This document shows, piece by piece, positions 1 to 8,147 of a DNA stretch of 17,077 nt. This DNA comes from Pseudomonadota bacterium (GTDB lineage: Bacteria; Pseudomonadota; Alphaproteobacteria; Acetobacterales; Acetobacteraceae), in the NCBI GenBank assembly GCA_021808985.1, contig JAKBAQ010000031.1, forward strand, positions 1 through 17,077. The letters run 5' to 3'. The notes beneath the pieces were generated by a model. It did no database searches and was not told the origin of the DNA. It worked only from the letters and a program-made list of their open reading frames with translations. Numbering within the stretch: the stretch's first letter is position 1; each line of letters begins with the position of its first letter. Position numbers and translations under genes: made by a program.

Positions 1-760
1 CCCCTCCTGCCTGCAGGGCCTGGAGCAATATTGCGAAACCGGCTCCACCGGCACCTATGGCGGCACTGACCCCGTCATCGGCGGCCCCACCTTCGGCGGC
101 TACTCCAACAGCATCGTGGTTGATCAATCCTTCGTGCTGCGCATGCCCGCCGGCCTGCCCCTGGCCAGCGCCGCCCCGCTGCTCTGCGCCGGCATCACCC
201 TGTATTCACCGCTGCGCCACTGGGGCGCTGTCCCGGGCAAGAAGGTCGGCATCATCGGCCTGGGCGGCCTTGGCCATATGGGGGTCAAGCTCTCCCACGC
301 CATGGGCGCGCAAACCGTGCTCTTCACCACCTCCCCCGGCAAGGTGGAAGACGGCAAAAGGCTCGGCGCCCAAGCCGTGGTGGTCTCCAAGGACGAGACG
401 CAGATGGCCGCCCATGCCGAGAGCTTCGACCTCATCATCGACACCGTCTCCGCCACGCACGACCTCACCCCCTACTTCAACCTGCTGAAGCGCGAGGGCA
501 CCATGGTGCAGGTCGGCGCGCCGGAGCATCCCCTGCCCATCGCCGTGTTCCCGCTGCTCATGAAGCGGCGCAACTTCGCCGGCTCCATGATCGGCGGCAT
601 CGCCGAAACCCAGGAGATGCTGGATTTCTGCGCCGCCCACAACATCAGCGCCGATGTCGAGATCATCCCCATCCAGCAGATCAACGAAGCCTATGAGCGC
701 ATGCTCAAAAGCGACGTGAAATACCGGTTTTCGATTGACATGGCCTCCCTCAAGGCATGA
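1..760 (+). CDS. Zinc-dependent NAD(P) alcohol dehydrogenase, YahK/CAD type (5' end cut by window)
   Basis: This is the C-terminal 252 residues of a medium-chain zinc alcohol dehydrogenase that would reduce aldehydes with NADPH in the cytosol. The open frame runs from the window edge (codons start at base 2), so the start and the catalytic zinc ligands lie outside. The visible part begins CLQGLEQYC, the last two cysteines of the structural zinc lobe. It continues through TFGGYS and APLLCAGITLYSPLRHW, the Rossmann glycine motif GLGGLGHMG, KRRNFAGSMIGG and the tail DVKYRFSIDM. This order and wording closely follow my recollection of E. coli YahK, a broad-substrate NADPH aldehyde reductase of the cinnamyl-alcohol dehydrogenase group. 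The true substrate cannot be read from sequence. The DUF1330 gene follows 28 bp downstream and may be cotranscribed. Confidence 0.93.
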   Translation, partial: PSCLQGLEQYCETGSTGTYGGTDPVIGGPTFGGYSNSIVVDQSFVLRMPAGLPLASAAPLLCAGITLYSPLRHWGAVPGKKVGIIGLGGLGHMGVKLSHAMGAQTVLFTTSPGKVEDGKRLGAQAVVVSKDETQMAAHAESFDLIIDTVSATHDLTPYFNLLKREGTMVQVGAPEHPLPIAVFPLLMKRRNFAGSMIGGIAETQEMLDFCAAHNISADVEIIPIQQINEAYERMLKSDVKYRFSIDMASLKA

Positions 761-788
761 CCCTGGCATAACGCCAAAAGGAACCGCC

Positions 789-1091
789 ATGCCCTGCTAC
801 GTCATCGGCCAGCTCAACGTGCATGATTGGGAGCTCTACAACAAATACATCTCCGCCTTCCTGGAGCTGTTCCCCGGCTATGACGGTCGCGTCCTCGCGG
901 CTGACAACGCCCCCAGCGTCATCGAGGGCGACTGGCCGTTCGGCCGCTGCGCCATGCTGGAATTCCGCGACCGCGCCGAGGCCGAGCGCTGGTACCACTC
1001 CGCGGAATATCAGCAGGCCATCAAAAGCTTCCGCTGGCCCGCCGCCACCGGCAGCCTCATCTTCGTCGAGGGCCTGGCCCGCCGCAAATAG
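789..1091 (+). CDS. DUF1330 family small protein
   Basis: This 100-residue cytosolic protein resembles DUF1330, a dimeric ferredoxin-like alpha/beta barrel family of unknown function. Family-like features are the N-terminal strand CYVIGQLNVHDWELYNKY, the central EGDWPFGRCAMLEF strand, and RAEAERWYHSAEYQQAIKSF near the C-terminus. The reading frame stays open upstream to an ATG at 735, but that would overlap the dehydrogenase. I chose the ATG at 789 because AAAGGAAC lies 5-12 bases before it and the encoded N-terminus then starts exactly at the family's first strand. It sits 28 bp behind the alcohol dehydrogenase, so a shared transcript is plausible. No catalytic role can be assigned. Confidence 0.85.
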   Translation: MPCYVIGQLNVHDWELYNKYISAFLELFPGYDGRVLAADNAPSVIEGDWPFGRCAMLEFRDRAEAERWYHSAEYQQAIKSFRWPAATGSLIFVEGLARRK

Positions 1092-1192
1092 CCCCAGGCC
1101 ACGCTACCGCGCGTGGCGGCGCCTGCTGCCATGCGCGGGCATCCGCGCTGGGGAGATTGCCATCCCGCCCCCGGCGGCGCAAAACTTGGCGC

Positions 1193-1603
1193 ATGGACCA
1201 ACCCCGTTACGCCGACGCCCAGCGCGCCACGCGCCACATGTTCATCCGCGACCTGGTGCTGAGCGCCTCCATCGGCGTGCACCCGCACGAGCATGCCGGC
1301 CGTCAGCGCGTGCGCATCAATATCCACCTCGCCGTCACCGACCAAGGCGCCGCCAACCTCTCCCGCGCCCCCGTCGGGCAGGATGATCTCGGCCGCGTCG
1401 TCGATTATGAGACGATCGTGAACAAAGCGCGCGCCATCGCCACCGCCGGGCATGTGCAGCTGGTGGAAACCCTGGCCGAGCGCCTGTGCGAGGCCTGCCT
1501 CACCGATGAGCGCATCCGCATCGCCCGGGTCCGTGTGGAAAAGCTCGACGTTTTCCCCGACGCGGCCTCCGCCGGCGTCGAAATCGAGCGCCGGAACGCC
1601 TAG
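1193..1603 (+). CDS. folB: Dihydroneopterin aldolase FolB
   Basis: FolB converts 7,8-dihydroneopterin to 6-hydroxymethyl-7,8-dihydropterin and glycolaldehyde in folate synthesis; the enzyme is usually an octamer. The 136-residue product shows the family pattern FIRDLVLSASIGVHPHE, where E33 is the usual pterin-anchoring glutamate, then VVDYETI with Y72 and VRVEKLDVFPDA with catalytic K117. The C-terminal GVEIERRNA strand closes the fold. An in-frame TTG at 1157 would add 12 basic residues that do not look conserved. ATG 1193 is preferred, though it has no clear Shine-Dalgarno sequence; ATG 1238 (MFIRDLV) is also possible and would fit the usual family length. No other folate gene is visible nearby. 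Confidence 0.92.
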   Translation: MDQPRYADAQRATRHMFIRDLVLSASIGVHPHEHAGRQRVRINIHLAVTDQGAANLSRAPVGQDDLGRVVDYETIVNKARAIATAGHVQLVETLAERLCEACLTDERIRIARVRVEKLDVFPDAASAGVEIERRNA

Positions 1604-1811
1604 TTGTCCACGTCCCGGAATCCATAATGAGTCAAGGGGTTCCGGCCCGAATCTGTTACATTCAGATGACTTGCGATTTTTATTATTTACAACAAAATCA
1701 ATCCATTAAACCGTAATCGCGAAATTTTTGTAACACCCGTGCAATTCCCCATCCTCCCCGCCGGCGCTTTGCCGGTTACACAGTCTCCACAGAGTTATCC
1801 ACAAGGTTGTC
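1604..1811. other. Intergenic region folB-uvrC with an A+T-rich block
   Basis: These 208 bases hold no credible gene. They contain an imperfect inverted repeat (CCGGAA near 1614 and TTCCGG near 1640) without a T tract. After it comes a markedly A+T-rich block at about 1671-1732 that contrasts with the GC-rich genes on both sides. A perfect DnaA-box sequence lies just before the uvrC start. The block probably carries the uvrC promoter, but I cannot pick convincing -35 and -10 hexamers. Confidence 0.5.
1795..1803 (+). promoter_or_regulatory. Perfect-consensus DnaA box TTATCCACA
   Basis: TTATCCACA matches the bacterial DnaA-box consensus TTATNCACA exactly and ends 8 bases before the uvrC start codon. 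No second clear box was found in this spacer, so this could be a DnaA-responsive regulatory site, part of an origin-like region with the neighbouring A+T block, or chance. Confidence 0.45.
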
Positions 1812-3692
1812 ATGGCAAACGGGGATAAACCAACCCTTCCCACAGGCGTCGGCATTATCCTCACCGCGCTGGAAACCATGCCCGGCAATCCCGGCGTGTA
1901 CCGCATGCTGGATGCCAAGGGCGACGCGCTCTATGTCGGCAAGGCCCGCAACCTGAAGAAGCGCGTCACCTCCTACACCCAGCTCGCCCGCCTGCCCGAG
2001 CGCCTGCGCCGCATGGTCGCCGCCACCGCCGCCATGGAAATCCTCACCACCCACACCGAGGCCGAGGCCCTGCTGCTCGAGGCCAACCTCATCAAGCGCC
2101 TGCAGCCGCGCTACAACATCCTGCTGCGCGACGATAAATCCTACCCCTGGCTGATGCTGACCGAGGACCACCCCTTCCCGCAAATCGCCAAGCATCGCGG
2201 CGCGCAGGTGCGCCGGGGCAGCTATTGGGGGCCGTTCGCCTCGGTCTGGTCGGTCAATCAGACCGTGCAGGCATTGCAGCGCATCTTCCTGCTGCGCAGC
2301 TGCGCTGACACCATCTTCGCCAACCGCACCCGCCCCTGCCTGCTGTTCCAGATAAAACGCTGCTGCGCCCCCTGCGTCGGGCGCGTCAGCGAGGCGGAAT
2401 ACAAAACCCTGGTGGACCAGGCCAAGGCGTTTCTCTCCGGCAAATCCGGCGCGGTACGCCAGGAGCTGGCCGCCGCCATGGAGCAGGCCGCCGAGGCTCT
2501 GGAATTCGAGCGTGCCGCCGCCATCCGCGACCGTATCCGCGGCCTCACCCATATCCAGGGCGCCGATGTCATCAACCCCGCCAGCCTCACCGATGCCGAT
2601 GTCATCGCCCTGCACCAGGAGGCCGGGCAGAGCTGCATCCAGGTGTTCTTCATCCGTGGCGGGCGCAACAACGGCAACCGCAGCTTCTTCCCCTCGCAAG
2701 CGAAGGACGAGGCGCCCGGCGCCGTGCTCAGCGCCTTCATCGCCCAGTTTTATGACGACAAGCCCGCCCCGCAACTCATCCTGCTCAGCCATGAGGCCGA
2801 GGAGCCGGCGCTGCTCACCGAGGCGCTCTCGCTCAAGGCCGGGCGCAAGATCACCCTGCTGGTGCCCCAGCGCGGCGAGAAGCATGACGTGGTGCAACAC
2901 GCCCAGACCAATGCGCGCGAGGCGCTGGAGCGCAAGCTGGCCGAGACCGCCGGCCAGGGCAAGCTGCTCGCCGCCGTGGCGGAGCTGTTCGCCCTGCCGG
3001 AAACCCCCACGCGCATCGAAACCTACGACAACTCGCACATCATGGGCACCAATGCTTACGGCGTCATGGTCGTGGCCGGGCCGGAGGGCTTCAACAAATC
3101 CGCCTATCGCAAATTCGCCATCAAATCCGCCATCACCCCCGGCGATGATTTCGGCATGATGCGCGAGGTGATGCGCCGCCGCTTCGCACGCACCCTGGCC
3201 GAAGACCCCAGCCGCGAGAGCGAGAACTGGCCCGATCTGGTGCTCATTGACGGCGGCGCCGGGCAGCTCTCGGCGGCCAGCGCGATCATGGAGGAACTCG
3301 GCCTCTCCGACATCCCACTGGTGGGCATCGCCAAGGGGCCGGACCGCGACGCCGGGCGCGAATGGTTCTTCATGGCCAACCGCGCGCCCTTCCAGTTACC
3401 GCCGCGCGACCCTGTGCTCTACTTCCTGCAACGCCTGCGCGACGAGGCGCACCGCTTCGCCATCAGTACCCATCGCAACGCGCGCAGCAAAAAAATCACC
3501 ACCTCGGAGCTCGATGATGTGCCCGGCGTGGGCGCCGCACGCAAAAAAGCGCTGCTGATGCATTTCGGCTCCGCGCGTGATGTGCGCGGCGCCGGGCTGA
3601 AGGACCTGGAGGCCGTCCCCGGCATCAACCGCGCCACCGCGCGCGCGGTGTATGCTTATTTCCACCCCGGCGTGCGCATGGACAGCACTTAA
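1812..3692 (+). CDS. uvrC: Excinuclease ABC subunit UvrC
   Basis: UvrC makes the two incisions flanking DNA lesions recognised by UvrA-UvrB in nucleotide excision repair. The 626-residue product has every expected part. The N-terminal GIY-YIG nuclease spans about 27-105 (GVYRM with Y30, YVGKARNLKKR with R46, and E90 in LLLEANLIKR). An iron-sulfur-type cysteine set at C164, C176, C184 and C188 has the same 12-8-4 spacing as E. coli UvrC. The UVR/UvrB-binding helix is at about 215-247. The RNase-H-like nuclease carries ETYDNSH (D406), LIDGGAGQLSAA (D480) and DEAHRFA. The tandem helix-hairpin-helix at about 567-618 shows DVPGVGAARKKALL and AVPGINRATARAV. Length is normal for the family. The ATG at 1812 has only a poor ribosome-binding site (CAAGG). 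Confidence 0.99.
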   Translation: MANGDKPTLPTGVGIILTALETMPGNPGVYRMLDAKGDALYVGKARNLKKRVTSYTQLARLPERLRRMVAATAAMEILTTHTEAEALLLEANLIKRLQPRYNILLRDDKSYPWLMLTEDHPFPQIAKHRGAQVRRGSYWGPFASVWSVNQTVQALQRIFLLRSCADTIFANRTRPCLLFQIKRCCAPCVGRVSEAEYKTLVDQAKAFLSGKSGAVRQELAAAMEQAAEALEFERAAAIRDRIRGLTHIQGADVINPASLTDADVIALHQEAGQSCIQVFFIRGGRNNGNRSFFPSQAKDEAPGAVLSAFIAQFYDDKPAPQLILLSHEAEEPALLTEALSLKAGRKITLLVPQRGEKHDVVQHAQTNAREALERKLAETAGQGKLLAAVAELFALPETPTRIETYDNSHIMGTNAYGVMVVAGPEGFNKSAYRKFAIKSAITPGDDFGMMREVMRRRFARTLAEDPSRESENWPDLVLIDGGAGQLSAASAIMEELGLSDIPLVGIAKGPDRDAGREWFFMANRAPFQLPPRDPVLYFLQRLRDEAHRFAISTHRNARSKKITTSELDDVPGVGAARKKALLMHFGSARDVRGAGLKDLEAVPGINRATARAVYAYFHPGVRMDST

Positions 3693-3833
3693 CCCCCGCC
3701 GTGGAACTTAGTCTCACAATTACAATGGACGTATTTCGTTACTTATGAGATAAACCGGCAAGGCCGGACCAAAAGCCGGATCAACGCACCAAAGCCACAC
3801 CATCACCAACACGCCACCGCCTAGGGTACCCCA

Positions 3834-4814
3834 TTGCAGACTGTTACTGGCATGCCGCTACAGGCACAGACCGAACCCGCGCGCGCCAACGGCCAGAACC
3901 GCATCCGCCCCGCCAATGCCTGGGCGCTGCTGCGTGAGCAGCTCGCCACGCAAATCGCCCGCAAAAATCTCCGCAAGGTCTTCCGCCTCAGCTGGCGCTT
4001 CGCCCGCTCCCCCATCGCGACCTGGCGCTGGCTGCGCGAGCTGGAGCGCATCCGCGTGGTCTGCGGCCTGGAGGCCCTGCCGTATGACGTGGTGCGCAAA
4101 AGCGGCCAGCGCTACCTGCATCATTCGCTGCCGCAGGCGGCGAAGCATAATCTGCTCACCACGCATTACAGCCTGGTGCTGGCCACCCTCGGCGCGCCCT
4201 TCCTCGCCCGGCTGCTGCGCGAGGAATCCTTCACCCTGGCCGAACTGAAAGGCCGGCAGGACGCCGTCTACCGCCTCCGCCTCTCATTCAATTTCCTCAA
4301 TTTCCGCGAGGGTGAGCTGAGCGTCGACCTGTTCAAAGCCGAGGGTGACATCCGCGTGGCCAGCCTCAGCCTCGTGGCCGGCGCGCTCACGCCCGGCGCG
4401 CCGCCCAGCCTGTGGATCGGCGGCATCCAAGGCGCCAGCCGCGCCGACGCCAAGGCCGTCACCGTGCTGGCGACCAAGGAACTCTCCGGCCTGCGGCCCA
4501 AGGACGCGCTGGTCCACGCCGCCTACGCGCTGGCCGAGCGCCTCGGCGCCACGGAGCTGATGGCCATCTCCAATGCCGGGCATTTCCGCCATGCCGCCTG
4601 GCACAAAAAAGCCGGCTGGTACGCTGATTATGACAGTTTCTGGCAGGAGCTCGGCGGCGTGCCCGTGGCGGGCGATTTCTTCCTGCTGCCCAAAACCCGC
4701 GCCCGCCGCTCGATCGAGGAGGTCGCCCCGCCCAAGCGCGCCGCCTGGCGCGCCCGCTATGCGCTGGTCGACCAGATCACCGCCGACATTCAGCGCCTCG
4801 CCCAAAAACATTAA
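3834..4814 (+). CDS. DUF535 (VirK/YbjX-like) family protein
   Basis: The 326-residue product belongs to the DUF535 family, which includes E. coli YbjX and Shigella/Salmonella VirK-like proteins. Roles proposed for the family concern the cell envelope and resistance to host peptides; no enzymatic activity is established. Recognisable segments are SGQRYLHHSLP (90-100), LRLSFNFLNFREGELSVDLF (148-167), the core SLWIGGIQGAS (192-202) and the C-terminal HAAWHKKAGWYADYDSFW (253-270) with FFLLPK after it. There is no signal peptide or membrane segment, so the product is probably cytosolic. I chose the TTG at 3834 because AGGG lies seven bases before it; ATG 3852 is the alternative and lacks a visible Shine-Dalgarno. 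The gene stands alone between uvrC and aidB. Confidence 0.88.
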   Translation: MQTVTGMPLQAQTEPARANGQNRIRPANAWALLREQLATQIARKNLRKVFRLSWRFARSPIATWRWLRELERIRVVCGLEALPYDVVRKSGQRYLHHSLPQAAKHNLLTTHYSLVLATLGAPFLARLLREESFTLAELKGRQDAVYRLRLSFNFLNFREGELSVDLFKAEGDIRVASLSLVAGALTPGAPPSLWIGGIQGASRADAKAVTVLATKELSGLRPKDALVHAAYALAERLGATELMAISNAGHFRHAAWHKKAGWYADYDSFWQELGGVPVAGDFFLLPKTRARRSIEEVAPPKRAAWRARYALVDQITADIQRLAQKH

Positions 4815-4840
4815 GGATAATTCTCAAAAGTTTTTTGGGC
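4800..4840 (+). terminator. Possible terminator at the end of the DUF535 gene
   Basis: GCCCAAAAAC, overlapping the last codons, can pair with GTTTTTTGGGC (one unpaired T) across a loop of about 20 bases. The run AAAAATTTTT follows. The stem is mostly A:T and the loop is long, so termination may be weak. The right arm is also part of a sequence related to the repeat at 15682-15795. Confidence 0.4.
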
Positions 4841-4899
4841 AAAAATTTTTAATAATTTCAATCGCGTCAATCTCAGGGCATATTGCGCCAACCTCGTGC

Positions 4900-4928
4900 T
4901 ATAATCAGGGCAACGGGCGGAGGAAAAC
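4900..4928 (+). promoter_or_regulatory. aidB promoter -10 element and ribosome-binding site
   Basis: A perfect TATAAT at 4900-4905 lies in the 114-bp spacer. It would start transcription near 4912, just before GGAGG at 4919-4923, which is five bases from the aidB ATG. No good -35 hexamer stands at the usual distance (GGCATA at 17 bp), so an activator or an alternative factor may be needed. Confidence 0.5.
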
Positions 4929-6557
4929 ATGTCCGGCTATGCAACCCATGAGGTAACCAACCAGCCCGACGAGCTGGTTGATTTCAACGCCTATGAAACC
5001 GACGCCGCGCTGCGCGCCACCATTGAGGTTTTTGGCGCCGGCTGGGCGCATGAGCGGCTGCATGCCTGCGGCGCGCGGGTGGGCTCCGCGCATGTGCAGG
5101 ATCTGGCCCGTACCGCCAACCGCTGCGTGCCGGAACTCCACACGCATGACCGTTTCGGCCACCGCATTGATATGGTTGAATTTTCCCCCGCCTGGCATGA
5201 TCTGATGCGGATGATCCGCTTGGATGGCGTGCACGCCCTGGGCTGGACCGAGACACGTCCCGGCGGGCATGTGGCGCGGGCGGGCTTGTCTTATTTATGG
5301 GCGCAGGGTGAAGCCGGGGTTGGCTGCCCGGCGGTGATGACCTTCGCCGCCCTCGCAGCACTGCGCCACCAGCCGGAAGTGCTGGCGAAATACCAGGATA
5401 AAATTCTCTCCCCCGGATATGACCCGCGCCCGCTGCCGCCGGACCAGAAAACAGCCCTCGGCGTGGCCATGGCGCTGACGGAAAAACAAGGCGGCTCGGA
5501 TTTGCGGCAGACCCAGAGCATCGCCACCCCGGCCGGTGACGGCACCTGGCGGCTGAGCGGGCATAAATGGTTTTTCTCTGTTCCCACCAGCGATCTTTTC
5601 CTCACCCTGGCGCGCGCGCCGGGCGGCGTCTCCTGCTTTCTGGCGCAGGGCTGGCGCGATGACGCCAGCCGCAACTTTTTGCTGCTGCAACGGCTGAAGG
5701 ACAAATGCGGCAACCGCTCCAACGCCTCGGCGGAGGTGGAGTTCCGCGGGCTGGAGGCGGTGATGCTGGGCGAGGAGGGTCACGGCATCAGGCTTGTGCT
5801 GGAGATGGCGCATCTCACCCGCCTTGAATGCGCGCTGGGCTCGGCGGCGCTGATGCGCCAGGCGGTGGCGCTGGCGATCCACCATGCCAGCCAGCGGCGG
5901 GCGTTTGGGCGGCGGCTCATCGAGCAGCCGCTGATGGCCAATGTGCTGGCGGATCTGGCGCTGGAATCAGAGGCCGCGCTGTGGCTGGCGATGCGCGCCG
6001 CCGCCGCGCTGGACGCCGCCGCGCGCGATGATACCGCGCGCGTGCTGAACCGCCTGCTGGCGCCGCTGGTGAAATATTTCATCTGCAAGCGCGCGCCGGT
6101 GGTGGCGGCGGAGGCGATGGAGTGCCATGGCGGCAACGGCTATATCGAGGAGGATGTGCTGGCGCGGCTGTATCGTGACGCGCCGGTGAACGGGCTGTGG
6201 GAAGGCTCGGGCAATATCATCTGCCTGGATGTGCTGCGCGCCCTCGCCCGCGCGCCGGAGGCGGCGGAGCTGCTGCGCGCTGAAATATCCCTGGCCGCCG
6301 GCCAGCACCAGGCGCTGGACGCCTGGCTGCGCGCCCCCCTGCCGGCGCCGCTGGAGCACAATGCCCGGCGGCTGAGCGAGCATCTTGCCCTGGGCCTGGC
6401 CGCCAGCCTGCTGCTGCGCCACGCGCCACCTGAAATTTCCGCCGCCTTCTGCGCCTCGCGCCTGAATGGCGCGGCGGGGATGACATTCGGCACGCTGCCG
6501 GAGGGGGTGAACACCCGCGCGCTGCTGCGCCGCGCCGCCGTGGCAGCAGCTGATTGA
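4929..6557 (+). CDS. aidB: AidB-type acyl-CoA dehydrogenase-like alkylation-response protein
   Basis: AidB is a FAD-binding acyl-CoA-dehydrogenase relative that binds DNA and is induced by alkylation stress in E. coli, where it protects DNA; its chemical role is debated. The 542 residues match the length of E. coli AidB (541). Features in order are VTNQPDELVDFNAY at the N-terminus (9-22), AMALTEKQGGSDLRQTQ (180-196) at the flavin/substrate site, LSGHKWFFSVPTSD (209-222), RRAFGRRLIEQP (323-334), ECHGGNGYIEED (398-409) and WEGSGNIICLDVLRAL (424-439). The arginine-rich C-terminal domain (about 440-542) is the part that binds DNA in E. coli AidB. The ATG follows a strong GGAGG site. No ada, alkA or alkB is visible nearby. 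An ordinary acyl-CoA dehydrogenase is unlikely because of the AidB-specific ends. Confidence 0.95.
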   Translation: MSGYATHEVTNQPDELVDFNAYETDAALRATIEVFGAGWAHERLHACGARVGSAHVQDLARTANRCVPELHTHDRFGHRIDMVEFSPAWHDLMRMIRLDGVHALGWTETRPGGHVARAGLSYLWAQGEAGVGCPAVMTFAALAALRHQPEVLAKYQDKILSPGYDPRPLPPDQKTALGVAMALTEKQGGSDLRQTQSIATPAGDGTWRLSGHKWFFSVPTSDLFLTLARAPGGVSCFLAQGWRDDASRNFLLLQRLKDKCGNRSNASAEVEFRGLEAVMLGEEGHGIRLVLEMAHLTRLECALGSAALMRQAVALAIHHASQRRAFGRRLIEQPLMANVLADLALESEAALWLAMRAAAALDAAARDDTARVLNRLLAPLVKYFICKRAPVVAAEAMECHGGNGYIEEDVLARLYRDAPVNGLWEGSGNIICLDVLRALARAPEAAELLRAEISLAAGQHQALDAWLRAPLPAPLEHNARRLSEHLALGLAASLLLRHAPPEISAAFCASRLNGAAGMTFGTLPEGVNTRALLRRAAVAAAD

Positions 6558-6638
6558 CGCAGATCATGGCCCAATGGACGGTGCGCGGCATAAACTGCAA
6601 CCGCGCGCGAGAAACAAATTTTTCAAGGGAGCCAGAAC

Positions 6639-8006
6639 ATGTTCAAAAGCATCAATCCGGCAAACGGCCAGGAAATCGCGACCTATCCGGAATTATCGGC
6701 CGCGGCGGTGGAGGATAAGCTTGGCAAGGCGGCGGCGGCTTATCAATCCTGGCGGGAGAGCCCGGTGGCTGAGCGCGCCGGCCTGCTGCGCAGGATCGCC
6801 TCGCAATATGAGGCGAACAAGGACCGGCTGGCCCGCATGGCGACGCTGGAAATGGGCAAGACCTACGCCTCCGCCGTGGGAGAAATTGATAAATGCATCG
6901 CCGCGTTTCATCATTACGCGGAGCATGGCCCCTCCATGCTGGTGCCGCTGCGCCATGCGCTGAGCAGCGGCGGCAACGCCGAGCTGCACTGGCTGCCGCA
7001 AGGGCCGGTGCTGGCGGTGATGCCTTGGAATTTTCCATATTGGCAGGTCGTGCGGTTCATCGCGCCCACCATTCTGGCCGGCAATGTCGGCTTGCTGAAA
7101 CATGCGAGCAATGTGCAGGGCGTGGCCGGGCTGCTGGAGGAAATGGTGACGGCGGCCGGCGCTCCGGTTGGCCTGTTCCAGAATCTCGCCGTGAAATCCG
7201 GGGCGGTTGCCGGCATCATCGCGGATGAGCGGATTGTGGCGGTGACACTGACCGGCAGCGAGGGGGCCGGCATGGCGGTGGCCGAGCAGGCCGGGCGGCA
7301 GCTGAAGAAGGTGGTGCTGGAGCTTGGCGGTTCCGACCCGTTCATCGTGATGCCCTCGGCCGATTTGGACAATGCCGTGCGCCAGGCGGTGAAGGCGCGG
7401 ATACAGAATACCGGGCAGTCATGCATCTGCGGCAAGCGGATGATTGTGCATGCGGATATTTATGAAGCGTTTGTCGCGAAGTTTTCCGCCGCGATGAAGG
7501 CGGTGAAGGCGGGCGACCCGATGGACCCGGCAAGCGATATGGGGCCGCTCTCAAGCGCCGAGCAGCGCGAGACGGTGCTGGAGCAGCTGGCGCAGGCCAA
7601 GCGGCAAGGGGCGGAATTATTGTTCGGCGGCGAGGCGCTGCCGGGGCCTGGAGCTTATATGTCAGCCGGGATTCTCACCCAGGTGCCGCTGGGCAGCCCG
7701 CTGATGCATGAGGAGATTTTCGGGCCGATCGCCATGCTGTTCCGCGCGGCGGATATTGATGAGGCGATCCGCATCGCCAACAATATTCCCTTCGGCCTGG
7801 GCTCATCGGTCTGGACCAATGAGGCGGCGGAGCAGCAGCGCTTCATCCGCGATATTCAGGCGGGGATGACCGCGATCAACCAGATGCTCGCCTCATCGCC
7901 GGAGGCGCCGTTCGGCGGGATCAAACGCTCGGGCCATGGGCGGGAGCTGGGCACGCATGGGCTGCATGAGTTCATGAACCTGAAGACCGTGCTGCGCGCG
8001 CCCTAG
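6639..8006 (+). CDS. sad: NAD(P)-dependent succinate-semialdehyde dehydrogenase, Sad/YneI type
   Basis: This is an aldehyde dehydrogenase that would oxidise succinate semialdehyde to succinate in the cytosol, feeding 4-aminobutyrate or related carbon into the TCA cycle. The 455-residue sequence begins SINPANGQEI and contains YAEHGPSML (93-101), MPWNFPYWQV with N131, LTGSEGAG in the cofactor site, LELGGSDPF with general base E228, NTGQSC with catalytic C262, EEIFGP (358-363) and PFGGIKRSGHGREL (424-437). The YAEHGP, ILAGN.LLKHASNV and LHEF segments match E. coli Sad rather than the longer GabD. GGGAG lies eight bases before the ATG. The exact aldehyde is inferred. The 81-bp gap after aidB shows no terminator, so read-through from aidB is possible. 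Confidence 0.9.
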   Translation: MFKSINPANGQEIATYPELSAAAVEDKLGKAAAAYQSWRESPVAERAGLLRRIASQYEANKDRLARMATLEMGKTYASAVGEIDKCIAAFHHYAEHGPSMLVPLRHALSSGGNAELHWLPQGPVLAVMPWNFPYWQVVRFIAPTILAGNVGLLKHASNVQGVAGLLEEMVTAAGAPVGLFQNLAVKSGAVAGIIADERIVAVTLTGSEGAGMAVAEQAGRQLKKVVLELGGSDPFIVMPSADLDNAVRQAVKARIQNTGQSCICGKRMIVHADIYEAFVAKFSAAMKAVKAGDPMDPASDMGPLSSAEQRETVLEQLAQAKRQGAELLFGGEALPGPGAYMSAGILTQVPLGSPLMHEEIFGPIAMLFRAADIDEAIRIANNIPFGLGSSVWTNEAAEQQRFIRDIQAGMTAINQMLASSPEAPFGGIKRSGHGRELGTHGLHEFMNLKTVLRAP

Positions 8007-8033
8007 ATTATTGAGTTTCCTTGTGTCCACCAG

Positions 8034-8067
8034 CGCATGCTCCACGTGGAGCATGCGTGAGGTTTTT
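8034..8067 (+). terminator. Perfect palindrome plus T tract after sad
   Basis: CGCATGCTCCAC followed directly by GTGGAGCATGCG (8034-8057) is a perfect 24-bp palindrome centred on CACGTG. TGAGG and TTTTT follow. It starts 27 bases after the sad stop codon and fits a Rho-independent terminator for the plus-strand genes. Confidence 0.75.
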
Positions 8068-8147
8068 CTTATAACACACTGTTAGTTTGGTTTTATTTTT
8101 TGCTTGCGCCCCAGTTTGGGCGGGTTTGTGACGGAAAAGGAATGACC

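Noticed and set aside
1613..1645. Terminator after folB
   Set aside because: The inverted repeat is short and interrupted and no T run follows the right arm.
1604..1811. Chromosomal replication origin
   Set aside because: Only one clear DnaA box and no typical origin neighbours (dnaA, dnaN, parAB, hemE) are visible; kept only as a low-interest DnaA-box finding.
1776..3038. 420-codon open frame on the minus strand opposite uvrC
   Set aside because: uvrC on the plus strand is complete and conserved; the opposite frame has only low-complexity glycine- and leucine-rich sequence.
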